Shown: positions 32,496 through 40,680 of the stretch, piece after piece
How positions within the stretch are numbered: the first letter of the stretch is position 1
How the letters are laid out: every line of letters begins with the position of its first letter
Source of the DNA: Tunturiibacter gelidiferens
GTDB taxonomy: Bacteria > Acidobacteriota > Terriglobia > Terriglobales > Acidobacteriaceae
NCBI RefSeq assembly: GCF_013410115.1
Contig: NZ_JACCCV010000001.1
Span: forward strand, 2,728,001-2,792,000
Reading direction: 5' to 3'
Length of the DNA: 64,000 bases
Notes under the pieces: model-generated
The model's database searches: none
The model's input: the letters and a program-made list of their open reading frames with translations, nothing else
Told to the model about the DNA's origin: nothing
Position numbers and translations under genes: made by a program

Positions 32496-35057
32496 TCAGG
32501 CGGTGCAGACCTGGATGATGCCGGGGCCGAACTTTTCGATCTTGTCCAGGCCCAGGCCTTGAATGGATTTGAGCTGGGTTAGGTTTTGTGGTCGGGCGAG
32601 GACGATGTTGCGCAGTGTGGTGGAGGCGAGGACGAAGAAGAGCGGGAGGCCGAGGCGGTCGGACTCGGCTTTGCGCCATTCGCGGAGGCGTTCGTCGAGA
32701 GCTTGTTGCTCGGGGGTTAGGGAGTCGATGGGGTCGGGGTTGGTGGTGCGTTGGCGGTGGAAGGTTTCGGCGGATTGAGAACTTGCCCCACCACTCTCTT
32801 CGCTGGCTGTGAAAGTCAGGGCCGAAGACCTGGGGGACTTTGATGCAACGGTAACTGCTGAGGCTGAGGAAGGATGTTGGGTAGCTCGGGCAAAATGCGG
32901 GGGTCTCTCCACTTCCCCTTCGACTCGCTTCACTCGCTCAGGGTCCGGTCGAGATGACGATTCTTTTCTGGTCGTGATCGATGGAGAGAAGGGATCTTGG
33001 GTGCGGCAGAGAGCGATGATCGCGGCGCCATGAGTGTCGGCAATGCGAGGACCGATGCCTTGTAGTTGCAGGAGTGAGGGAATGGTGGTGGGGCGACTGA
33101 GGACTATCGCGTTGAGGACAGCATCGGAGAAGACCATGAATGCGGGTTTACAGGTTTTGGCGGCTTCGATTTTGCGCCACTCGCGGAGGTTGGCTTCGAG
33201 TGATTTTTGTGCGGGCGTGTAGGCTGCGGTGGTTTGGTCGCGCTCGGCTTTGAGCGAGGCCTTGGAGGGTCTAGCGCTGTTGGTCGCTCGTGATTTTTTG
33301 CTGGAGGAGGACATTGTGAAAGCGGTGGTGTCTTTGAGAAGGAGGTCGGGTGGGAGGGGGCCGGTGAGGGTGCGGCCTTCATGGGTGAGGGAGGCCTTTT
33401 TGTAGGTGACGACGTTGCCTTCGGGGTTGGTCCACTGGTCGGTGTTGAGCGCGATGAGGCCGGAGCGGGTGAGGGCGTCGAGGAGGGTGTCGAAGACTTT
33501 GCGGTCGGCGGCGGGAGTGTTGCGCAAGGGGCCGGTGGAGAGTTCGGTGTGGAGTTTGCCGGTGGCGCGGGTTTGTCCGTCTAGTGCGCGGAGGATGGCG
33601 CGAAGTTGGCGGTCTTCTTCTGTGGTGGGTGGGCGGAAGGTTTGTGCGGTTGCGTTTTGCGGGGCGCAGAAGTCGCAGTGGCCGCAGGGGCGGAGGCCGT
33701 CGGCGGTGTCGCCGAAGTGCTGAATGAGAGCGGCCATGCGGCACTGTGCGGACTCGGCGAACTGGACCATGCGGTCGATCTGGGAGCGGCGGAAGTTAAT
33801 CTGATCGTCGTAGCCTTTGCGCCAGGCTGCGCTGCGAGGGGCGTCTTCGGCGGCGCGGACGTTGCCGGCCATGTCGATGTTGGCTGCGCCCTGGGCGATG
33901 AGTTTTTCGACGGCTTTGTCGAAGGTCTCAGCATCCATCTTGAGGCGCTGGCGGAGGAGGTCGGGCATCTGGTGGTCGTCGGAGAGGAGAGCGGCAACGC
34001 GGGTGAGGTCGGTGATGGCGGGGTAGTCGCGCTCGAGGAAGAAGTCGTGCATCTTGCGGTCGGCGAAGGAGTGGAGGAGGACGGTGCGGGAGGGCTGACC
34101 GTCGCGTCCGGCGCGGCCAATCTCCTGGTAGTACTGCTCGACGGAGCCGGGGAGCGCAGTATGAACTACGGTGCGGACGTCGGCTTTGTCGATGCCCATG
34201 CCGAAGGCAATCGTTGCGACGACTACTTCTAGTCTGCCGGTGAGGAAGTGGCGCTGGACGCGTTCGCGGGTGGCGGGGTCGAGGCCGGCGTGGTAGGCGG
34301 CGGCACTTCCGCCCAGGGAGGCGGCGAGTTCTTCCGCGGACTTGCGTGAAGGCGCGTAGACGATGGCGGGCCGGTTGGATTTTTCTTTGAGGAGATTGGC
34401 GGTGAACTCGTTGCGGCGGGGCTTGGAGAGCTCGACGACCTCGATGGCGAGGTTGTGGCGGCGGAAGCCGTGGATGAAGAGGTCGGGTTGGGTGAGCTTG
34501 AGTTGGGTGATGATGTCGCGTTGGACGGTTGGCGTGGCGGTGGCGGTGAGGGCGATGACGGGGGCGGGGCGCAGGGCAGGGAGGAAGTCGCCGAGGGTGC
34601 GGTAGTCGGGGCGAAAGTCGTGGCCCCAGGCGGAGATGCAGTGGGCCTCGTCGATGGCGATGAGAGACGGCTTCTTCTTTGCGAGCATCTCGGGGAAGTT
34701 GGGGACGCGCATGCGCTCGGGTGCGATGAAGAGGAACTGAAGGGTGCCGTCGAGATAGTCGCGGCAGGCCTGACGGGCCTCGTCGCGGGAGAGGCCGGAG
34801 TGGATGCGGCCGACGCGGAGGCCAGCGGCGGTGAGCTTGGTGGCTTGATCGTCCATGAGGGCGATGAGAGGGGAAATGACGAGTGCGGTGCCGCCGCGGG
34901 CGATGGCGGGAAGCTGGTAGCAGAGGGATTTTCCTGCTCCGGTGGGCATGACGAGGAGGACGTCGCGGCCCTCGGTGGCGGCGCGGCAGACAGCCTCCTG
35001 GTTGGCGCGAAACTCTGCGAAGCCGAAGGTTTGATGGAGGAGAGTTTCGAGGTTCAT
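32496..35057 (-). CDS. recQ: RecQ-family ATP-dependent DNA helicase with two HRDC domains
   Basis: This 853-residue 3'-5' helicase acts in recombination and repair. The core is complete: Walker A MPTGAGKS (37-44), DEAH box (136-139), TATATPTV, and QEIGRAGRDG of motif VI. An RQC zinc site (CRMAALIQHFGD and CGHCDFC) follows. Two HRDC domains, about 611-685 and 777-853, share the pattern LREWRK and the helix-hairpin LQGIG/IQGLG. The linker between them (about 686-776) is low in conservation, and residues about 700-723 are encoded by an interspersed repeat. Ordinary RecQ has about 600-710 residues and one HRDC. Confidence 0.95.
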   Translation of the reverse strand: MNLETLLHQTFGFAEFRANQEAVCRAATEGRDVLLVMPTGAGKSLCYQLPAIARGGTALVISPLIALMDDQATKLTAAGLRVGRIHSGLSRDEARQACRDYLDGTLQFLFIAPERMRVPNFPEMLAKKKPSLIAIDEAHCISAWGHDFRPDYRTLGDFLPALRPAPVIALTATATPTVQRDIITQLKLTQPDLFIHGFRRHNLAIEVVELSKPRRNEFTANLLKEKSNRPAIVYAPSRKSAEELAASLGGSAAAYHAGLDPATRERVQRHFLTGRLEVVVATIAFGMGIDKADVRTVVHTALPGSVEQYYQEIGRAGRDGQPSRTVLLHSFADRKMHDFFLERDYPAITDLTRVAALLSDDHQMPDLLRQRLKMDAETFDKAVEKLIAQGAANIDMAGNVRAAEDAPRSAAWRKGYDDQINFRRSQIDRMVQFAESAQCRMAALIQHFGDTADGLRPCGHCDFCAPQNATAQTFRPPTTEEDRQLRAILRALDGQTRATGKLHTELSTGPLRNTPAADRKVFDTLLDALTRSGLIALNTDQWTNPEGNVVTYKKASLTHEGRTLTGPLPPDLLLKDTTAFTMSSSSKKSRATNSARPSKASLKAERDQTTAAYTPAQKSLEANLREWRKIEAAKTCKPAFMVFSDAVLNAIVLSRPTTIPSLLQLQGIGPRIADTHGAAIIALCRTQDPFSPSITTRKESSSRPDPERVKRVEGEVERPPHFARATQHPSSASAVTVASKSPRSSALTFTASEESGGASSQSAETFHRQRTTNPDPIDSLTPEQQALDERLREWRKAESDRLGLPLFFVLASTTLRNIVLARPQNLTQLKSIQGLGLDKIEKFGPGIIQVCTA
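32890..32960. repeat. Interspersed repeat inside recQ
   Basis: The sequence CAAAATGCGGGGGTCTCT, then CTTCGACTCGCTTCACTCGC, then GGTCCGGTCGAGATGACG matches parts of the intergenic family at 13981 and 14220 (GCGAAATGCGGGGGTCT and GGTCGAGATGACGCG). Here it lies in frame within the linker between the two HRDC domains. Confidence 0.65.
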
Positions 35058-35168
35058 TCTGCTAGCTTCGAGTTTCGCATATTGTTCGCGTGAGGGCGAA
35101 GTGGCTTGTGAGGAACTCGAGGTGGACAGTTTGAGTCCTGAAATGGAGTTGCGGGTTAGTGAAAAGAG

Positions 35169-35667
35169 CTAGAAGATCTGGTAGTTCACTTCGACTGTCG
35201 TCCGATACGGAACAGGTGTGCCGCGGTAGGTTGCGGGAGTGAACCGATACTGTGCTACGACTTTGACAGCATTTTCGTCGAGGGTGAGAGCTGCTCTCGT
35301 TCCTTCTTGGACAAGGGTATCAGCGATCGACTTCGCAACGTGTATGTCGGTAGTGGTGCCGTCGATGCGAACGATGAAAGAGACGAGGCAGTTGCCTCCA
35401 ATCTTTTTCTTTCTCGCCTTTTCGGAAAATTCTGGCTCTACCGAGTAGATGAGCTTCGGAGGCGTAACTCCGTCTCCAGCGTGATAGATGCCGAAGAAGT
35501 CTGGATTGGGAAGCGTTTGGGATTTGCTTGTGGGTCCGGTTTCTTGCTCTCCGCGGACGATGCGGCGGGTGGAGCTTGTTGCGAGAGAGCCAAAGTTGGA
35601 TTCGCCAGGACGGTTGGAGTCATGAGTCCTACGACGACGGTTATGACGCTGAGCTTGGTACGGTCAT
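35169..35667 (-). pseudogene. TonB C-terminal domain protein, frameshifted
   Basis: The last 115 codons (to the TAG at 35169-35171) encode a clear TonB_C domain: VTPPKLIYSVEPEFSEKARK, GGNCLVSFIVRIDGTTTDI, AQYRFTPATYRGTPV and the end VEVNYQIF. Upstream the reading switches frame within a proline/serine-rich stretch (about 35500-35560). The preceding frame carries a signal-peptide-like KLSVITVVVGLMTPTVLA, itself out of frame with the ATG at 35667. One base loss near each point would restore a secreted TonB_C protein like the one at 3156. Either a decaying gene or sequencing indels. Confidence 0.65.
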
Positions 35668-35743
35668 GATTTGTTGTCCGAAATCAGAGAGAGAGTAGCA
35701 TGTATCGCGAATCCAAATGTTTTCAAATTTCAGCTCTAGGTGA

Positions 35744-35760
35744 CACTCGCGGTGCGAGTG
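35744..35760 (+). promoter_or_regulatory. Perfect hairpin just before the serine hydrolase start
   Basis: CACTCGC, GGT, GCGAGTG form a perfect 7-bp stem with a 3-base loop, 12 bases before the ATG at 35773. It may be an operator or an RNA hairpin affecting translation; there is no direct evidence. Confidence 0.4.
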
Positions 35761-35772
35761 GGAAGGAAGAGT

Positions 35773-36774
35773 ATGTTGAATTCGCGGCGGGAGTTTTTGG
35801 TGAAGAGTGCAGCGGCGGTCGGGACGATGCAAGTGGCGCGGCCTGCGATGGCTGCTGAGGATAAGGCGACACCCGATGCGATTTTGTCCCTGTTCAAGGG
35901 GCTTCCCGGAGATGTCGCAGTGAAGATCTATGCGCCGGCGGTGAATGGAAAGCCAGAGTTTCTGGCGGAGTTGAACTCGGCTAAGACGATGTTTGTGGGA
36001 AGCGCGATTAAGACTTTCATCTTGTGCGAGGCGCTGCGGCAGGTCGATGCGCCCGATGTAGTTCAGACGCTGAAGGCTCGGCAGCTGAGTCTGGATGCGA
36101 GCGTGTGGTCGCTGGACAGCGCAATGTTCAATCCGCCGAATCTGATCGGTAAGGTCTCGGAGAGAACTGCGCTGGAAGCGATGATCATGCATAGCGATAA
36201 CACAGGGACAGATATGTGTCTGAAGCATGTTGGCCCTGAGAAGGTTCGTGAGTTTGTTACTTCGGCAGGATTGAAGAGCTGCATGATTCCCGAAAGCACG
36301 CGGTCACTCTTTGGTTATTTGCTGGGAGCGAAGGACTATAGGACTTTTAGCTGGGAGGATTTGGGGGCGGCAGCGAATCAGACGATGGTGAACGTGCCGA
36401 TGAATAACGTGCAGACGATGGCTTGTTCTGCCGATGACCTTGTGTCGTACTATTCGCGAGCGCTGCAAGGAGGTTTCTTCAAGGCTAAGGAGACGCTCAA
36501 TGAGTTTCGCCGAGTTCTTTCGCTTGGGGATGCGATCTGGCTGCTTCCGCTACCGCTGGGAGTGAGCGCGTTCGTGAAGGGCGGGAGCATCGATGTTCCG
36601 GGATTTCATGCGCTGTGTGCGCCGGGAGCGATGCTGTTTGACGGGCGGTGGGTATACTTCTGCCTGACGATCAACTGGGAGGCAAAGGATGTGGCCGACC
36701 CTGCTACGGCGGGCGCTTTCGCCGCGGCTGCCAGCCGGGCGCTCTCTCTGGTGAAGGATAAGCTGTCTACCTGA
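35773..36774 (+). CDS. Tat-exported serine hydrolase, class A beta-lactamase-like
   Basis: This 333-residue protein has a twin-arginine signal (SRREFLVKSAAAVG, residues 4-17) and a penicillin-binding/beta-lactamase fold: S77-A-I-K80 (SxxK), S141-D142-N143 (SDN) and K269-G270-G271 (KTG equivalent). The ExxLN omega-loop with the general-base Glu of true class A beta-lactamases is not obvious, so it is better called a beta-lactamase-related serine hydrolase than a resistance gene. It folds before export and should act in the periplasm. ATG 35773 is chosen since GGAAGGA lies upstream and it starts the Tat signal. Confidence 0.85.
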   Translation: MLNSRREFLVKSAAAVGTMQVARPAMAAEDKATPDAILSLFKGLPGDVAVKIYAPAVNGKPEFLAELNSAKTMFVGSAIKTFILCEALRQVDAPDVVQTLKARQLSLDASVWSLDSAMFNPPNLIGKVSERTALEAMIMHSDNTGTDMCLKHVGPEKVREFVTSAGLKSCMIPESTRSLFGYLLGAKDYRTFSWEDLGAAANQTMVNVPMNNVQTMACSADDLVSYYSRALQGGFFKAKETLNEFRRVLSLGDAIWLLPLPLGVSAFVKGGSIDVPGFHALCAPGAMLFDGRWVYFCLTINWEAKDVADPATAGAFAAAASRALSLVKDKLST

Positions 36775-36896
36775 GCCCGGCGGAGGCGGTGTCGCTGGAT
36801 ATGAGGGGTGTTGGGCAGGTGGTGTAGCTGTAATTTCCAGCATCTTTCGAAGCAACGGAATGATCAGATAAAACGGAGATGCATGGAGGAGGCTGT

Positions 36897-37343
36897 ATGT
36901 ATCTGATTGCGATTTGTGTGGTTGGGTTCCTTGTGTTGCTGTTTGGGTTGTTGAGGATCAGACAGCTGCGGCGGAGGCGTGAGCTAGAGGAGCACAGTAT
37001 CGAAGCGGATGCGCTTCATGATCTGCTCGAGCAGAATCAAGAAATTCTGCTGTTCGATGTTCGCCAGCCGCTGGATCTGCTGGCACATTCGGAGATTATT
37101 CCCGGCGCGAAGAGGATTCCACCGAAGGAGGTCCTGGAGCAGGCTTCGCTGATTCCGAAGGAGAAAGATTCAGTGATCTACTGCACGTGCGTGAGCCAGA
37201 GCACCAGCCGGATGATCCTGGAGAGGGCGCTGGCGTTGAATTTTACGAAGATCAAATTTTTGAAGGGCGGCTTGGATGCCTGGAAGGCAAAGGGGTACCC
37301 GGTGGAGAGATACACCACTCCGTTTCATCTTGATACGGCTTGA
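36897..37343 (+). CDS. Membrane-anchored rhodanese-like protein
   Basis: This 148-residue protein has an N-terminal membrane helix (YLIAICVVGFLVLLFGLL) followed by a basic stretch (RIRQLRRRRE) and a cytoplasmic rhodanese domain (about 40-138). The domain shows ILLFDVRQPLDLLAHSEIIPGAKRIP and the active loop YCTCVSQSTSR, with the candidate sulfur-accepting Cys in the CTC pair. It could relay sulfur or sense redox state; the partner is unknown. ATG 36897 is chosen because GGAGG precedes it by five bases. Confidence 0.85.
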   Translation: MYLIAICVVGFLVLLFGLLRIRQLRRRRELEEHSIEADALHDLLEQNQEILLFDVRQPLDLLAHSEIIPGAKRIPPKEVLEQASLIPKEKDSVIYCTCVSQSTSRMILERALALNFTKIKFLKGGLDAWKAKGYPVERYTTPFHLDTA

Positions 37344-37347
37344 GGGG

Positions 37348-37425
37348 TCCTGCCGGACGGGCCTCCTGCGCGGAGTGCGGTCACTTCGTGACTTGTCTAC
37401 CTTAAAACCTCTCTCGGTCGGGAGG
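37348..37425. repeat. Two-hairpin intergenic repeat, copy 7
   Basis: TCCTGCCGGACGGG starts at 37348, GTCACTTCGTGAC is at 37380-37392 and CCTCTCTCGGTCGGGAGG forms the end hairpin. It lies between the convergent rhodanese and molybdopterin-subunit genes. Confidence 0.85.
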
Positions 37426-37435
37426 ATGATCACGG

Positions 37436-39676
37436 CTATGCCTGCATGATCTTGTCTATGGTGATGGGATAGTCGCGGATGCGTTTGCCGGTGGCGTTGT
37501 AGATGGCGTTACCGATGGCTGCGGCTGCGCCGGTGATCCCAATCTCTCCGATGCCACGTGCGCCTAGAGGATTGAACTTTGTGTCGGGAATGCCGGTGAC
37601 GGTGACATCGATGGTGCCGATGTCGGCGTTGACGGGGACGTGGTATTCGGCGAGGGTCTCGTTGACGGTGCGGCCGTGAGTGGGGTCGATGTGCGCCTCT
37701 TCGTGGAGAGCGGAGCTTACACCCCAGACGATGCCGCCCTGGAGTTGGTTGATTCCAGTTTTTTGATTGACCAGGGTTCCGATGTCGTAAGTGGCGACGA
37801 TGCGTCGGACCTGAACCATGTGGGTGTCGATGTCGACGGCGACCTCTGCGAAGACTGCGCCGAAGGACTGCGCGGTGTAGGCGGTTCTGTCTTCGCCGGG
37901 TTCAGCGCTGCCTGTAGCTTCGATGGGCTGGCCGCCAGCACGCTGCAGGATAGCGGTGAAGGTGTCCGACTTATTGGGTGACGATTTAGCGAAGACTTTT
38001 CCGTCTTGTGTGTCGAGACTTCCGGCCTGGAGGCCGTGAAGGGGTGACTGCGAGTCGTTGACGGCGAGTTCGAAGAGCTTGAGTTTGGCCTGTGTTGCTG
38101 CTGCTGCGGCGGCGGGGCCGATGCTCGCGGTGGACTGCGAGCCGCCGGAGACGGGGGCCTTTGGGAGATTGGAATCGCCGAGTTGAACGTCGACTAGCGC
38201 GGGATCAATGCCGAGGCCCTGGGCGCAAGCCTGTGCGAGAACGGTGTAGGCGCCAGTGCCTAGATCCTGTGTGCCGCATCCGATGTAGGCGCGGCCGTTC
38301 GGGAGGATACGCACGACGGCGGAGGCAGCGGAGCGGTTAGCCCCGTAGGTTGCTGTCGCCATGCCGTAGCCGATGAGATTGTTGTCTTCGCGTAGTTGTC
38401 CGGGTTCTGGATTGCGTTTGGACCAGCCGAAGCGATCGGCGGCATCGGTGTAGCACTGGCGAAGGCTCTTCTCGGTCCATGGACGATCTTTGCTGTGATC
38501 TTTTTCCGCGTAGTTGATGAGACGCAATTGGACGGGGTCGATGTTGAGTTTGTGGGCGAGCTCGTCCATGGCGCACTCGAGAGCGATGGTGCCGGTGGCC
38601 TCGCCTGGTGCGCGTTGGAAGGTGCCGACGCCGAGATTCATGTCAACGAGGCGGTGACTGGTGACGTTGGACTCGCTGTTGTACAGGAAGCGGGTCTGCA
38701 TCGCGGAGGGCTCAAGGAAGTCCTCCATCAGTGAGGTGTGGACGATGACGTCGTGCTGGATGGCGAGCAGCTTGCCGTCGGCGGTGGCGCCTAGTTTTAT
38801 GTTTTGCGCGGTGGTGGGGCGGGAGCCTACGGGGCCGAACATCTGTCCGCGTTCGAGAGCGAGCTTGACGGGTTTGCCGACGACCTTTGCCGCCATCGCG
38901 GCGAGCACGACGTGGCTCCAGGTGGAGCCTTTGCTGCCGAAGCCTCCACCGACGAAGGGGCATTGAACGCGAACGTCATCGACGGGAATACCGAAGGTGC
39001 GGGCGAGAGTCTGGCGGTCGCCGGTGATGTACTGCGTGGCGTCGTAGACGTTGAGCTTGGAACCGTCCCACCAGGCGATGGTGGCGTGCGGCTCCATGGG
39101 ATTGTGATTCTGGATGGGTGTGGTGTAAACGACGTCGAGGGTGACGGCGGAGTTTGAGAGTGACGTGGCGATGTCGCCGCGTTTGCTGTCGGCGGGTTCG
39201 CGGCCGGGTTGTTTGGGAGGACGGGCTTCGGCGAGCCGACCTTTGAATTCGAGTTGTGCGGGCTGGCTCTTATAGGTGATCTTGAGCAGGGTTGCAGCGT
39301 GCATCGCCTCTGGGAGCGAGCGAGCGACGACGACGGCGATGGGTTGGCCGTTGTAGAAGATGTCCTTCTCCTGCAGGACGGTGATGTGGCGGCGTGCGGG
39401 AGGTTGAGGAGACGCTACGGGAAGTTTTGGTGCGTTGAAGGGAGTGAGGACGGCGAGAACGCCTGATGCTTTGCCAGCCGCGGTTTGGTCGATGGAGACG
39501 AGGGTGCCCTTGGGGATCGTGCTTTGAACGATGTAACCGTAGGTGACGTCCTTAACTGGAAATTCAGCGGAGTATTTTGCTTTGCCGGTGACCTTATCTC
39601 GGCCATCGTAGCGGTTTTTGAGCTGACGCTGCGGGGTCTTGGGGGCTTCGTCTTGAAAGAGAGCGGGGGCCGTCAT
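37436..39676 (-). CDS. Xanthine dehydrogenase-family molybdopterin-binding subunit (PaoC-like)
   Basis: This 746-residue large subunit carries the molybdenum cofactor of an aldehyde oxidoreductase. It has the hammerhead domain (KYSAEFPVKDVTYGYIVQSTIP, about 30-140) and the Moco-binding domains with CPFVGGGFGSKG, QRAPGEATG, GSQSTASIGPAAAAA and the catalytic-Glu region GARGIGEIGITGAAAAIGNA. The layout matches E. coli PaoC (YagR) of periplasmic aldehyde dehydrogenase. It is the last gene of a three-gene operon, overlapping the FAD subunit by four bases. A dedicated chaperone (PaoD/XdhC type) is not seen nearby. Confidence 0.93.
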   Translation of the reverse strand: MTAPALFQDEAPKTPQRQLKNRYDGRDKVTGKAKYSAEFPVKDVTYGYIVQSTIPKGTLVSIDQTAAGKASGVLAVLTPFNAPKLPVASPQPPARRHITVLQEKDIFYNGQPIAVVVARSLPEAMHAATLLKITYKSQPAQLEFKGRLAEARPPKQPGREPADSKRGDIATSLSNSAVTLDVVYTTPIQNHNPMEPHATIAWWDGSKLNVYDATQYITGDRQTLARTFGIPVDDVRVQCPFVGGGFGSKGSTWSHVVLAAMAAKVVGKPVKLALERGQMFGPVGSRPTTAQNIKLGATADGKLLAIQHDVIVHTSLMEDFLEPSAMQTRFLYNSESNVTSHRLVDMNLGVGTFQRAPGEATGTIALECAMDELAHKLNIDPVQLRLINYAEKDHSKDRPWTEKSLRQCYTDAADRFGWSKRNPEPGQLREDNNLIGYGMATATYGANRSAASAVVRILPNGRAYIGCGTQDLGTGAYTVLAQACAQGLGIDPALVDVQLGDSNLPKAPVSGGSQSTASIGPAAAAAATQAKLKLFELAVNDSQSPLHGLQAGSLDTQDGKVFAKSSPNKSDTFTAILQRAGGQPIEATGSAEPGEDRTAYTAQSFGAVFAEVAVDIDTHMVQVRRIVATYDIGTLVNQKTGINQLQGGIVWGVSSALHEEAHIDPTHGRTVNETLAEYHVPVNADIGTIDVTVTGIPDTKFNPLGARGIGEIGITGAAAAIGNAIYNATGKRIRDYPITIDKIMQA

Positions 39677-40680
39677 GCTTGTGCTCCTTGTGCGGCGAGG
39701 GTGAGGGCGCGCACGATGCTTTGTTTGGCGAGTTCGATCTTGAAGGCGTTGTGTTCGTACGGTCTGGCTCCGGCAAGGGCGAGGTCGGCAGCTTTTTTGA
39801 AGGACTCTGGGCCTGTGGTCGCGCCGATGAGAGATCTTTCAGCTTCGACGGATCGCCATGGCTTGTGGGCGACTCCGCCCAGTGCCAGGCCAGCCGATTT
39901 GATGGTGCCGCCTTCCAACTCGAGACCAGCGGCGACGGAGACAAGAGCGAAGGCGTAGCTCTGACGGTCGCGGACTTTGAGGTACCAGGAATTCTTCGCG
40001 AACTTCGGTGCCGGGAGCTCGACTGCGATGATGAGCTCGTCGGGCTTGAGGTTGGTTTCAAGATGTGGGGTGTTGCCTGGAAGACGGTGGAAGTCGGCGA
40101 GGGGGATGGTTCGTTTGCCCTTCGGTCCTTGCGCGTGGATGGTGGCGTTGAGGGCGGCGAGAGCGACGTTCATGTCGGATGGGTTGGTGGCGATGCACTC
40201 CGCACTTCGACTGCTTCCGCTGCTTGCGCCGAGGATGGCGTGAATGCGGTTGAAGCCTTTGATTGCGGCACAGCCGCTGCCTGGAGTGCGCTTGTTGCAC
40301 TCGGAGAAGGCGGTGTCCATGAAGTAGTAGCAGCGGGTGCGCTGCATGAGGTTGCCGCCTGTTGTGGCCATGTTGCGCAGTTGCGGGGAGGCCCCGCTGA
40401 GAAGGGCTTGCGAGAGCAAAGGATAGTGGCTGCGGATGATCGGATGATTGGCGAGGTCGCTGTTGCGGACTCCGGCGCCGATTAAGGTGAGGTCGCCAGT
40501 TTTGGTGATCTGGGTGAAGTCGAGATGGGTGACGTCGACGAGAGTGGACGGGTGCTCGACGTTGTACTTCATCAGATCGACGAGATTGGTGCCACCACCG
40601 AGGAACTTCGTGCCTCGCGCGGAGAGCGCGTGAACGGCTTCTTCTGGAGAGGCGGCGCGCTGATAGTTGAAGGGATTCAT
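39673..40680 (-). CDS. FAD-binding subunit of xanthine dehydrogenase-family enzyme (PaoB-like)
   Basis: This 335-residue medium subunit binds FAD through ARGTKFLGGGTNLVDLMK and ATTGGNLMQRTRC, and has a CO-dehydrogenase-flavoprotein-like C-terminal domain. The insertion QRTRCYYFMDTAFSECNKRTPGSGC with several cysteines is the hallmark of PaoB (YagS), where it holds an extra [4Fe-4S] cluster. It passes electrons from the iron-sulfur subunit to the acceptor. The gene overlaps both neighbours by four bases (ATGA), so all three subunits should be made together. Confidence 0.92.
   Translation of the reverse strand: MNPFNYQRAASPEEAVHALSARGTKFLGGGTNLVDLMKYNVEHPSTLVDVTHLDFTQITKTGDLTLIGAGVRNSDLANHPIIRSHYPLLSQALLSGASPQLRNMATTGGNLMQRTRCYYFMDTAFSECNKRTPGSGCAAIKGFNRIHAILGASSGSSRSAECIATNPSDMNVALAALNATIHAQGPKGKRTIPLADFHRLPGNTPHLETNLKPDELIIAVELPAPKFAKNSWYLKVRDRQSYAFALVSVAAGLELEGGTIKSAGLALGGVAHKPWRSVEAERSLIGATTGPESFKKAADLALAGARPYEHNAFKIELAKQSIVRALTLAAQGAQA

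Noticed and set aside
35239-35448. 69-codon plus-strand frame over the TonB_C pseudogene
   Set aside because: It lies opposite a clear TonB_C domain encoded on the minus strand.
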